In this document: one piece after another, positions 17,690 through 26,009 of the stretch
Layout of the letters: every line of letters begins with the position of its first letter
How positions within the stretch are numbered: position 1 is the first letter of the stretch
NCBI RefSeq assembly: GCF_015206815.1
Contig: NZ_JADEXZ010000047.1
Location: forward strand, 1 to 47,272
DNA length: 47,272 nucleotides
Source of the DNA: Fortiea sp. LEGE XX443
GTDB taxonomy: Bacteria; Cyanobacteriota; Cyanobacteriia; Cyanobacteriales; Nostocaceae
Direction of reading: 5' to 3'
Translations under genes and position numbers: made by a program
Notes under the pieces: generated by a model
Database searches by the model: none
What the model was told of the DNA's origin: nothing
The model's input: the letters and a program-made list of their open reading frames with translations, nothing else

Positions 17690-19288
17690 TCAATGAGCGC
17701 AATCAATTACCTCAGCTTCAACTTGCTTTTTGTGTTTTGATCTAGACAAACTTAGCCCTGCCAAAATTACGGCCAATAAACCAGTTATAGATGAAGGTTC
17801 AGGTACACTTTGAGGATTTTCATCATCTATTATGTCATCATATGTTGTATCTGTTACATCACCCGTAATATCAAAAAGTGCGTTAACAATATCACTAGAT
17901 GAACTAGTTTGATAAAGTTTTCCACCTGTTTGCTTTGATATTTTGGATAAATAGTAAGTAGCACTAGAATCGCCACCAACTATAATACTGTAAATACTTA
18001 CTGGGTCTACAGCATCATTCGCTATGATTGTATTATAGAGATTACGCGATATACCCATAGCATAAGCTGCATCTACTACATCTTTTGATGTGTAGCCTGT
18101 GTGAGGTTCAGGGTCATGCGGTGGTGCATCGGTCATGATAACTACAGCCCTTTTCGCGTTATCTCTCCACGAACCTAAACCTTCTGTATTAATTGTCCTA
18201 ATTAAACCAGAATAGGCGGATTCTGGAGTATCGCCACCGCCCCAAATATCTCCACTTAGACTATTGATGGAATTAATAATAGCCGTTTTATCCGTAGAAA
18301 AAGGTAAGACTGCACGATAAGGATAACCATATTGTTCTGGAAAATCTTTATAGTCTGCAATGGCTATCCGATAATCAACACCCAAAGCCTCTAATTGGTT
18401 AAGAATGTCTGTAGCTGCGGTTTGCACTGCACCAATAGATGACCCCATGCTACCAGTAGTGTCAAATAAAAATTCAAGATCAATTTTAAAACAATCGCTG
18501 TTACTACCATTGTCACTAATATATTGGACTGTACATTGATCTTGACGGCGACGCTTTGTTTGGTTTCTCCAACCCCAGGAGATGCCATCATAAATCATGG
18601 CTGTCTGATTTCCAAGTTCACGAACTAGAAAGAGTTCGGCATTCCAATAATGACTATTCTCAGCATCAGGTCTGTATGGTCTGTCAAAAAAAGTGGAGAA
18701 AAAGAAATTGGGGTTATTTGTTGTCGGAAAATAGTATGGACTGTCTGTTCTACGCTGAATATCTATTCAGTCTTCTTTCAAATTATGTGTACCGTATGGA
18801 GGTGGCTCCTCAGAATGATTACTCACAACTCGCTGAATCCAATTGAGGCGGTCTGGAAACTGAGGGTCTCCCTCTCCTGAGATAAAGTCCACATCAAACA
18901 GCGCACCAACTCCACCAACGACAGGAAAGACTGAAGGAGAGCCACAGTTGGTAAGATTACCACAAGCATAATACTGTTTAACCCTAAACTCACCCTTAAG
19001 GCTTTGGTTACCTTCTTTAGGAGGTGCAATCAGGAATGTCCAGTCTGGAAATTGCTCCTGTAATAAGCGTCTCAAGCCAGGTGTTCCACCTCGTTGGAGT
19101 ACTCTAACATCCTCTTTTACCCATGATTGACCCTCTCTGTTTCCAACTCTATATGGAACTTTATTAAAGTTAATATGGCTCTCTATATCTGTTTCATAAG
19201 TTATTGAGACAGCATGAGTAGACTGAGTATAAAATAAATTTAGAAACGTTGTTGCCAACATAGCAATAATATACTGTCTTGACTGCAT
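17690..19288 (-). pseudogene. vWA-domain PEP-CTERM exoprotein, split by an in-frame TGA
   Basis: Read through, this is one frame of about 531 residues. It has a signal peptide starting at ATG 19288 (MQSRQYIIAMLATTFLNLFY; AGGAG lies 6 bp upstream), then an N-terminal domain, a vWA domain with the MIDAS motif DTTGSMGSS, and a C-terminal PEP-CTERM anchor (VPEPSS, hydrophobic helix, SRSKHKKQ). A TGA at 18767-18769 interrupts it after NLKED. The next 56 codons down to the ATG at 18598 are fully open, in the same frame and protein-like (PYYFPTTNN, SHYWNAELFLVREL). The downstream part alone would lack a signal peptide. Causes could be a nonsense mutation, a sequencing error or readthrough. An intact protein would be exported and possibly anchored at the cell surface, binding partners through metal-dependent vWA contacts. 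Confidence 0.85.
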
Positions 19289-19362
19289 TTTTATCTCCTT
19301 GACATGGTACGTCACCGCACAACAAAAATCTTGTCTGCGTTTCAAATAAATCAAAGTTAAAA

Positions 19363-20106
19363 CTAAAATTCGCTTTTCTGCTGGATGAGTTTAAACTCAA
19401 TAGAAGGTGTCAAAATCTTACCCACCCAGACATCTTCTATTTTGATAATCTTAAGTGGTAGATAACTGTTTCTTGGCTGCTTTCGCTTTGGCATTAAAGA
19501 GATAATTCCATCTCCCCAACTAGCCTGATCCCAGGCAGGATAAGGATTTTCATATATGACCTTAATGGAGTATGTACCGGATTCAAAATTGCCATACCAC
19601 CAATAGGTAGCATCTTTTCTCATAAATGCAAATTGCAGCCCATCTTTAAACCATTCAAAATATCCTTCTACTAAGAAAGTCACGCTTTCTCCAGGCATAA
19701 GTAATTTAAAATCCGATAATTCTGGAGCTGAGGTTGAGTTAGCCACAGGGCCAAACTGTGGCACCTTTTGTTTGTTTGCTTGGAAGAATTCAGGAAGCAC
19801 TGCAAAGAGTAAGAAATTCCGAGGATTTGTTGTATTGTTAGTAATCTGAATGCCAAACTGAACTTGAGTTTTAGCTTCTGGCTCTTTTGGTGGAATTCGC
19901 AGTATACGCTCAGACATAACCGTTTTAAATTGAATTCCATCTTCTTCAACAATGTTGTTGCTGCTTGATTCAAAAAATGTCATGTTAGCTAACCTCTCAA
20001 GAACCTTATCTTTCTGCACTGTTAAATTTATTGGCACATGGTTTAATATCATTATGCCGAAAAAGACCAGAGCAAAAGTTAAAGCTGTCACCGATAATTT
20101 ACGCAT
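19363..20106 (-). CDS. Hypothetical protein with one N-terminal membrane segment
   Basis: A 247-residue product that I do not recognise. Residues 4-24 form a hydrophobic signal/anchor helix (VTALTFALVFFGIMILNHV), and the rest appears extracytoplasmic, with beta-rich sequence (TQVQFGIQITNNTTNPRNFL, GESVTFLVEGYFEW, GTYSIKVIYENPYPAW) like an immunoglobulin-type or FixG-like fold. It is 74 bp upstream of the split vWA gene on the same strand, so the two may be an operon and act together at the cell surface. Codon use is AT-rich like its neighbour and it lacks HIP1 octamers, unlike most of the window. Confidence 0.65.
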   Translation of the reverse strand: MRKLSVTALTFALVFFGIMILNHVPINLTVQKDKVLERLANMTFFESSSNNIVEEDGIQFKTVMSERILRIPPKEPEAKTQVQFGIQITNNTTNPRNFLLFAVLPEFFQANKQKVPQFGPVANSTSAPELSDFKLLMPGESVTFLVEGYFEWFKDGLQFAFMRKDATYWWYGNFESGTYSIKVIYENPYPAWDQASWGDGIISLMPKRKQPRNSYLPLKIIKIEDVWVGKILTPSIEFKLIQQKSEF

Positions 20107-20718
20107 GGAATATTTTCTAGCGAAAACTATGTTTCAATTGGAGGTTACAAAAATCAAAAATTTTGCTGCCTAAAAATTCATAAGCATAATAAGATAAAAA
20201 ATTATGTTTTTAAATCAATAAACATTAAGATAAGTGTAGCTTTCTCGTAAATAGGATTCAACCTAAGATTTACTGACTATTTAAAACAAGTATCTACGTA
20301 ATTACCAAGCAAAGCTTTATAAAGATAATCTAAAAAGTCATTATCGTACTAGGAAGTTTGACTGTATTAGCTACCAACAACATATGTGGTCAGCTATCTA
20401 CAGTTTTAAAATTACAAGGGTTGTTTAATTGTTGATGTCTACTGAAGGGGAATCTACTTTTTTACTGTTTTGCATCTAATACTTAAAATATTAATGCTCA
20501 ATCCCTACAGTCAATCACTTTTCAAACAACATCTGAGGGTTTTGCTGAAAATGCCCACTTACGTATAGTTCACAAATCAAATATGAGTCTATATAAGTTT
20601 ATGTATAGAGATGTTGCAGACAGGACTTTAATACAAGTTACTTGCTAATTCCCTTCTAAAATAAAAAAACGGTGTCTGCAAAATTTATTACTAAATATGT
20701 TCGTGTCGGGGGTGGGTA
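20107..20718. other. Intergenic, divergent promoter region
   Basis: 612 bp between the divergent hypothetical gene and the phosphoribulokinase paralog. It holds the second ACTTACGT repeat copy (20557-20595) and is otherwise AT-rich. I see no ORF or RNA gene that I can support. Confidence 0.45.
20557..20595. repeat. Dispersed ACTTACGT repeat, copy 2
   Basis: The segment starting ACTTACGTATAGTTCACAAA and ending near CTATATAAG matches the 12922-12960 copy at most positions. Both copies are intergenic and in the same orientation. Confidence 0.5.
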
Positions 20719-21657
20719 ATGAGCCGTCCAATAATTCTTGGTATTGTGGGTGATAGTGCTGCTGGAAAAACAACATTAACCAGAGGGATTGCTCAAGTAC
20801 TTGGGCCAGAAAATGTCACACTTATCTGTACAGATGATTACCACCGTTACGATCGCAAGCAACGGGCAGAAATTGGGATTACAGCCTTACACCCTGACTG
20901 TAACCATCTAGACATTATGCAGCAGCACTTGTCGCTACTACGCACAGGACAGCCAATCCTCAAACCTGTTTACAGCCACAAAACCGGGACTTTTGAAGCA
21001 CCGTATTACATTAAGCCCAAGAAATTTGTCATTATTGAAGGTTTGCTTGGTTATTCTACCCGTGCTGCCCGCGACTGTTACGATGTAAAAGTTTACCTTG
21101 CACCCCCTGAATCATTACGCGCTCAGTGGAAGGTCAAGCGAGACACTCAAAAACGAGGTTACACTCCTGAACAGGTATTGGCAGAATTAGAAAAGCGTGA
21201 ACCCGATTCAGAAAATTTTATTCGTCCCCAACGACAATGGTCAGATATAGTAGTAAGTTTCTACCCACCTAACGATGAAGTTGATGAAACGAATGGACAC
21301 CTCAACGTGCGCCTAGTACTTCGTCCTACCATTCCTCATCCAGATTTTACACCGATTATCAATTTGACCAGTGGTATTTCTGGGTCAGCGATTCGCCTGG
21401 GATTAGACAGAGATATGAATAAACCGGTGGATGTATTGGAAGTTGATGGTCACGCAACCTTAGAACAGGTGAATAAACTAGAACATATCATCTGTTCTGA
21501 TATGCCGCATTTACGGAGCGTATGCGATCGCGAAAGTAACCCGGAATTGGGCAAAATTGCTGGTACAACTGGGGAAACTCTGCAAAGTTACCCCTTAGCT
21601 CTCACCCAATTAATTATTACCTACCATATGCTGAAGGCAACACAAACATATCAGTAA
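20719..21657 (+). CDS. Phosphoribulokinase-like paralog
   Basis: A 312-residue P-loop kinase of the phosphoribulokinase/uridine kinase family. It shows GDSAAGKT (11-18), ICTDDYHRYDRKQRAEIGITAL (matching PRK's ICLDDYHSLDRKxRxxxGxTAL), DIMQQHLSLLRTGQPILKPVYSHKTG and VIIEGLLGY. Canonical Calvin-cycle PRK has Cys in the P-loop (GDSGCGKS); here it is Ala15, while the second Cys (C37) is kept, so the usual N-terminal disulfide switch cannot form. The C-terminal half diverges from PRK. It probably phosphorylates ribulose-5-phosphate or another sugar/nucleoside, but this is inferred. GGGGGTGG lies just before the ATG. It converges with the ABC permease gene. Confidence 0.8.
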   Translation: MSRPIILGIVGDSAAGKTTLTRGIAQVLGPENVTLICTDDYHRYDRKQRAEIGITALHPDCNHLDIMQQHLSLLRTGQPILKPVYSHKTGTFEAPYYIKPKKFVIIEGLLGYSTRAARDCYDVKVYLAPPESLRAQWKVKRDTQKRGYTPEQVLAELEKREPDSENFIRPQRQWSDIVVSFYPPNDEVDETNGHLNVRLVLRPTIPHPDFTPIINLTSGISGSAIRLGLDRDMNKPVDVLEVDGHATLEQVNKLEHIICSDMPHLRSVCDRESNPELGKIAGTTGETLQSYPLALTQLIITYHMLKATQTYQ

Positions 21658-21736
21658 TCAAAGTTATGTGATTAACGATGAGGTTTTGTGTAATAGCTAT
21701 ATCGCTCTTTCACCAAAACATAAAAAGGCGATCGCT

Positions 21737-22519
21737 CTAACTAGATGCGCTAGTATAAAAACGCAAAGCAAACAGCCAAAACCTAGTAGAAACCCAAAAT
21801 AAAACAATTGCTAATACAGATGCACCGATTAACCACGTAAACTGAACCCGACCCAGCATCGCTTCCGCTGGGATAGTAGTTAAAAAAGTGACTGGTACTA
21901 CAAAGGTGAAGAAAAAGCGGTAAGCTGTGGGATAGGCAACCATTGGATATCTACCAGCTTCCAATAAACCCCGCAGCACTTCAGTAACGTTATAAATTTT
22001 CACAAACCAGATGCTCGTGGCTCCCAGCATAAACCACAGGCTATAAAGAATCACCAAGCCAAAAAACAACGGTACAGCGCTTAGTAGATAGTTTTGGATT
22101 TCTAAGCCCAGGCGCTTACCTGCATAGCCAATAATCATACTGCCAAAAATTAGATCCGGTAATCCCCACGGCGAAAGAGTATGAGTAGATAGCCAAAATT
22201 GACTGTGGATCGGTTTGAGTAGTACAAAATCTAAAGTACCTACCTGGACATGACTAACAATTTTATTTAAGTTAGGAGCTAAAAATGTAGCGGAAAAACC
22301 TTGTAGTAAGGTGAAAATTCCCAACACAACTAAAGCAGCTTCCCATGACCAGCCAGCAAAGGTATAGCCAGTGCGATAAAACAAGAATAAGCCAAAAATA
22401 CTCCCGCCTAAATTACCCAAGCTGCTCAGAGTAGCAACAACAAAGTTGAGCCGATACTCTAGCTCTGCTGCTATGGTGGTACTCCAAAATAGTCGGATTA
22501 ATTTCCAATATCTACTCAT
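21737..22519 (-). CDS. ABC-2-type transporter permease
   Basis: A 260-residue integral membrane protein with about six hydrophobic helices and the ABC-2 pattern (ELEYRLNFVVATLSS near the N-terminus; GTLDFVLLKPIHSQF in the first cytoplasmic loop; ARYPMVAYP-like GRYPMVAYPTAYRFFFTFVVPV, typical of the cyanobacterial YbhR/DUF990-like permeases). It would form one half of a multidrug, lipid or polysaccharide exporter. Neither its partner permease nor an ATPase is next to it. AGGTAG precedes the ATG by 6 nt, supporting the start. It is divergent from the ExoD-like gene. Confidence 0.85.
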   Translation of the reverse strand: MSRYWKLIRLFWSTTIAAELEYRLNFVVATLSSLGNLGGSIFGLFLFYRTGYTFAGWSWEAALVVLGIFTLLQGFSATFLAPNLNKIVSHVQVGTLDFVLLKPIHSQFWLSTHTLSPWGLPDLIFGSMIIGYAGKRLGLEIQNYLLSAVPLFFGLVILYSLWFMLGATSIWFVKIYNVTEVLRGLLEAGRYPMVAYPTAYRFFFTFVVPVTFLTTIPAEAMLGRVQFTWLIGASVLAIVLFWVSTRFWLFALRFYTSASS

Positions 22520-22703
22520 CTTCTACCTGAAACGCATTACATGAAAAATTTATCAACTTACGCAAACTTAATGATATTCATCATGCAGCAATTTTGCTGA
22601 ACACTAAAACTATTGAAGGAATATTATAGTTATTGCTGCTAATGAACTATAGATTATGCTGTTTTTATCTCAGTGATATGTATTGTGATTAACTGAATCT
22701 TAC

Positions 22704-22828
22704 TAAGTAGAAAGGTGCAAATAAACCGAACTATGTAACGGAAAGTAAAGTAGCTTGAAAACCTCTTCCCTTCTGCCCTCTGCCTCCTGCCTTGTCATAA
22801 CGACAATTTTTAACACCTACCTACTTAT
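22704..22828. repeat. Long dispersed repeat with heptamer core, copy 1 (125 bp)
   Basis: Starting TAAGTAGAAAGGTGCAAATA and ending ACCTACTTAT, this is nearly identical to 38967-39098. The copies differ by a few substitutions and by a single 7-bp unit (TTCTGCC) in the CTGCCTx heptamer core. It sits directly upstream of the ExoD-like gene and supplies its 5' untranslated region. Confidence 0.9.
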
Positions 22829-22841
22829 TGCTCGGAATTTT

Positions 22842-23465
22842 ATGGCTAGATTGTCTCAAGAATTACAACGTTATTTTTTTGAAGAAGAACGACCAGCAAA
22901 AGTTACTTTGGCAGATATTCTGCTTTTAGCACAGGAGAGAATTTTTGGCTTTTTGCTAGTTATCTTGTCTTTACCTTCAGCCTTACCCGTTCCGGCTCCA
23001 GGATACTCAACACCTTTTGGTATCCTCATCTTTTTGCTTGCAATACAGCTAGTTGTCGGTGCAAAAAGTCCCTGGCTACCTCAAAAAATGATGAATTATC
23101 CTCTCCAACTAGAGACAGTTCAGGGGTTTTTGAAGGGGGGAATTCCTTGGCTACGCAGAATTGAAGCGATCGCTCGTCCTCGTCTAACCTTCATTTGTAC
23201 TACAACACCAGGTAGGGTGACTATTGGCATTGCGATCGCTTTAATGTCAATTTCCATGATGATTCCGATTCCTGGGACAAACACATTACCAGCAATGGGT
23301 ATTTTCGTCACCGGTTTTGGTCTGCTAGAAGATGATGGTGCGATTAGTTTAGGTGGTTTAGTCCTAAGTCTGATGGGAGCAATTTTGACGACTTCCATTC
23401 TGGTTGCACTGATTTGGGGTGGTTCTAGCCTTCTTGATTTAATCAGAGCTTGGCTAGGTCGTTAA
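22842..23465 (+). CDS. ExoD-family membrane protein
   Basis: A 207-residue protein of the exopolysaccharide synthesis ExoD family, with sequence FGFLLVILSLPSALPVPAPGYSTPFGILIFLLAIQL typical of the family and about four or five transmembrane helices. ExoD affects exopolysaccharide production in rhizobia, but the biochemical role is unclear. I place the start at ATG 22842 (MARLSQELQRYF). The longer frame from 22755 would translate the upstream dispersed repeat, which is not credible coding sequence. The next membrane-protein gene starts 58 bp downstream and may be co-transcribed. Confidence 0.82.
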   Translation: MARLSQELQRYFFEEERPAKVTLADILLLAQERIFGFLLVILSLPSALPVPAPGYSTPFGILIFLLAIQLVVGAKSPWLPQKMMNYPLQLETVQGFLKGGIPWLRRIEAIARPRLTFICTTTPGRVTIGIAIALMSISMMIPIPGTNTLPAMGIFVTGFGLLEDDGAISLGGLVLSLMGAILTTSILVALIWGGSSLLDLIRAWLGR

Positions 23466-23523
23466 CTCAAATCTCTTTCTTCAGGAGAATAAACGAGGAA
23501 AGCCTGAGAGTGAGAATGAAGCT

Positions 23524-24063
23524 ATGAATAGTTTGAACATCAATCTCTATCTATTTCTAGAAAATCTCCTGTTTTTTACAGTTGCCACATCTTTTATTTT
23601 GATTGTGAGTCGGGGATGGAAAAATGCAAAGCCTTATATTTTGCCTTTACCATTCCCTTGGTGGTACAGGTGGTGGTTTTTATCGGTGCAAGTGCTAGGT
23701 GTACTACTGCCACTGCCTGTTATGCTGTTGTGGGGTGTATGGTGGCAATATGGCATTGTGTTGGCGGTATTTGGTTGGTATTTTATTATCCTAGGGTTGC
23801 AAATCCTGTTTGAGGTTTTAACTCTACGAAAACTCCAAAATGTAGTTTGGATAATGGTTCCTTATATTTACCTACCTTATCGTTTCTGGCAACTTTACGA
23901 GGGTTTGACACTGCTGGGTTCTACACCTGAACTGCTGTGGATACGATATTTATTGATTTTGGAACTGGTGCGATGGATTGTGAACTACGCCATAGACGTA
24001 TCTCAACTACCAAGGCTATTTCGCTGGGAAGTAAGTTCAGCGTCTGCTACAATAGATAATTGA
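23524..24063 (+). CDS. Hypothetical integral membrane protein
   Basis: A 179-residue protein that I do not recognise. It has about five hydrophobic segments rich in Trp, Tyr and Leu (FFTVATSFILIV, WWFLSVQVLGVLLPLPVMLLW, YGIVLAVFGWYFIILGLQILF, LLILELVRWIVNYAI) and a positively charged loop RGWKNAKPY on the presumed cytoplasmic side. It sits 58 bp after the ExoD-like gene on the same strand, which suggests a shared transcript and an envelope role. Confidence 0.65.
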   Translation: MNSLNINLYLFLENLLFFTVATSFILIVSRGWKNAKPYILPLPFPWWYRWWFLSVQVLGVLLPLPVMLLWGVWWQYGIVLAVFGWYFIILGLQILFEVLTLRKLQNVVWIMVPYIYLPYRFWQLYEGLTLLGSTPELLWIRYLLILELVRWIVNYAIDVSQLPRLFRWEVSSASATIDN

Positions 24064-24343
24064 AAATATTTATCAACTATATTGATAATCTTGATGGTTG
24101 TGCTAGAGAGCCTTTCAGTGTTAGTTTAACTTGCGATCGTATATTTATGAATGGAGGACAACATAAACAAATAATCTCAAAGCCTTGTATTCATTATTGA
24201 CTTCAGTTAGAGTTAAGGCATATTCCTTCGGACTAAACTATTTTACTCAAATTATAATTTGAGAGACCAATAGTATAAATATTTACATTTGGGGAATTTT
24301 ATTAACTAATTTTTTTAAAATTTTATTGAGAATAATTTGCATT

Positions 24344-24604
24344 ATGCTGCAAAAAAAGGATAGCTTAAAAACTAGTAATTTTAAAAAACTGTTCAAAATA
24401 GAGATAGAAGCGATATCTGGCGACAAGCCTCTACGCGTCTACGCCAGCTATAGTAATAATTTCATCAAAAATTTAAAATTTTTCCTAAAAACTACGGCAG
24501 CATCTTGTTGGGATTTAGCTGACAATATTGTGGAGACTTTATTAACTGGCCAGATTTTAGCGAGAAATGATGTTATAAAGTGGCAGTTTGTTATTGAGAA
24601 ATAA
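24344..24604 (+). CDS. Small hypothetical protein
   Basis: An 86-residue, Lys-rich reading frame starting at ATG 24344. I do not recognise it. Residues around AISGDKPLRVYASYS are encoded by sequence resembling Nostoc dispersed repeats (AAGCCTCTACGCGTCTACGCC at about 24425), so it may be a repeat-disturbed relic rather than an active gene. There is no Shine-Dalgarno of note. It lies 108 bp upstream of the sucrase/ferredoxin-like gene. Confidence 0.3.
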   Translation: MLQKKDSLKTSNFKKLFKIEIEAISGDKPLRVYASYSNNFIKNLKFFLKTTAASCWDLADNIVETLLTGQILARNDVIKWQFVIEK

Positions 24605-24711
24605 ATGCACATTATTTCTGTTTATCTTTTGCAGTTGCAAAAATTGTAGTCAAAAACACAATTTTTCTTTACATCCCTTTACCCGTAAAGCCAACAAATG
24701 AGATAAGTTCA

Positions 24712-25689
24712 ATGAACACCTTTTTCTGTTCTGATAATGCACGACAAGTAGGAGAAGATTTGATTGGTAGTGCTACCAATTACGAAACATATATTTTAGT
24801 TGAGTGTCCACCACCTTGGACTACAGAAGCTTTTAATTCTCGATGGGTTCCTAAAAACTTACATCTTTTGGTAGAGGAAATAAATCGTGCAAAACTACCA
24901 ATTAGATTTCTCTTAATTGCTAATGATGTATCACATAAAGCAGACGAAACAACGCTGTTAATTTATCAAAAAAAACATGGTCTAAGTTATGGATACAATA
25001 AGTACGAATTTCACTTGCCAAATATTGAGCAAGTAGCAGGAGTGGTCAAAAAATGGTTATCCAACAGAACAGCTGACTATCAGGTATACACAGACGCAAC
25101 AAGAGATATTTTAGTGTGTACTCATGGTAGTCATGATCAATGTTGTGCTAGGTATGGAAATCCTTTTTACTTCCACGCTGCTAACACTATTGCTGATTTA
25201 AACTTAGATCATGTGCGGCTTTGGAGATCAAGTCATTTTGGTGGACATAGGTTTGCTCCCACAGCCATAGACTTACCAGAAGCAAGATATTATGGTGTTC
25301 TCGATCAAGAGACATTGAAAGCGATATTAACACGTACTGGCGACATTCAATGCTTGGCAAAAGTTTATCGGGGTTGGGGAATTTTATCGAGTCAGTTACA
25401 AGTTTTGGAAAGAGAACTAATTTTCCATCATGGATGGAATTGGTTTAATTACAAAGTTGCGGGTAAAATCCTTGAGCAAAGCTTAGATAATCAGACATTT
25501 CTTGGGGAAATCAGTTGTGAAAGCCCTAATGGTTCTCTATATACTTATCAAGCAACACTTATCAAGGATAATACCAAGTCTGTTAAACTCAAAAGTGCTT
25601 GCAATTCTCATCAAGAGTCAGTGTTAGTTAAATATTCTGTTGCTAATATCTGCCTCAAATCAACAAAGATAGCCACTTTGAGTAAATAA
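24712..25689 (+). CDS. Sucrase/ferredoxin-like (thioredoxin-fold) protein
   Basis: A 325-residue protein of the Suc_Fer-like family. The signature VCTHGSHDQCCARYGNPFY has Cys136, Cys144 and Cys145, and RSSHFGGHRFAPTAIDLPEARYYG contains His175 and His179; relatives are thought to bind a [2Fe-2S] cluster in a thioredoxin fold. The early segment LVECPPPWTTEAFNS is also typical. The family name comes from old annotation, and no sucrase activity should be assumed. It is probably cytoplasmic. A perfect 9-bp hairpin follows at 25735-25756. Confidence 0.85.
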   Translation: MNTFFCSDNARQVGEDLIGSATNYETYILVECPPPWTTEAFNSRWVPKNLHLLVEEINRAKLPIRFLLIANDVSHKADETTLLIYQKKHGLSYGYNKYEFHLPNIEQVAGVVKKWLSNRTADYQVYTDATRDILVCTHGSHDQCCARYGNPFYFHAANTIADLNLDHVRLWRSSHFGGHRFAPTAIDLPEARYYGVLDQETLKAILTRTGDIQCLAKVYRGWGILSSQLQVLERELIFHHGWNWFNYKVAGKILEQSLDNQTFLGEISCESPNGSLYTYQATLIKDNTKSVKLKSACNSHQESVLVKYSVANICLKSTKIATLSK

Positions 25690-26009
25690 CAATTCTAGGC
25701 AATACTTCTCGGTTAAATTCGCCTTTATAAATATTACTGTTTCTCCAGAAACAGTATCTCATTCTCTAGTTTAGTTAAAATGATTTGACATCATTTAATT
25801 CTATCTACCTCACAATCTCAAAGGAGTCTGCTGATCCCAACTTGGTATCAATTAGATCCTTGCTTTCTGATGTTGAGTGATGTTCACACACTGATTTTTA
25901 CAGATACATGTTCACAAATGTGTTCTGTTAGACTGCGAAGATTACCGAATTTTTAATTTACTAGAAGTTATAAACTTGAGTAATTGCGTTGGTATAGCTT
26001 ACCGTAGGT
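25690..26009. other. Intergenic with hairpin
   Basis: A 320-bp spacer between two plus-strand genes. TACTGTTTC-TCCA-GAAACAGTA (25735-25756) is a perfect 9-bp stem with a 4-nt loop, probably limiting transcription from the upstream gene though it has no T tail. The rest is featureless AT-rich DNA. Confidence 0.5.
25735..25756 (+). terminator. Hairpin after the sucrase/ferredoxin-like gene
   Basis: A perfect inverted repeat TACTGTTTC/GAAACAGTA with a TCCA tetraloop, 46 bp after the stop codon. The absence of a U tract means it could be an RNA-stabilising hairpin instead of a terminator. Confidence 0.4.

Noticed and set aside
22755-22841. Upstream start for the ExoD-like gene
   Set aside because: This stretch is part of a dispersed repeat found again at 38967-39098, so it is not conserved coding sequence.
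24712-25689. Sucrose metabolism link between the sucrase/ferredoxin-like protein and the invertases
   Set aside because: The family name is historical; the motifs are thioredoxin-fold Cys/His motifs, and the gene is 14 kb away from the invertases.
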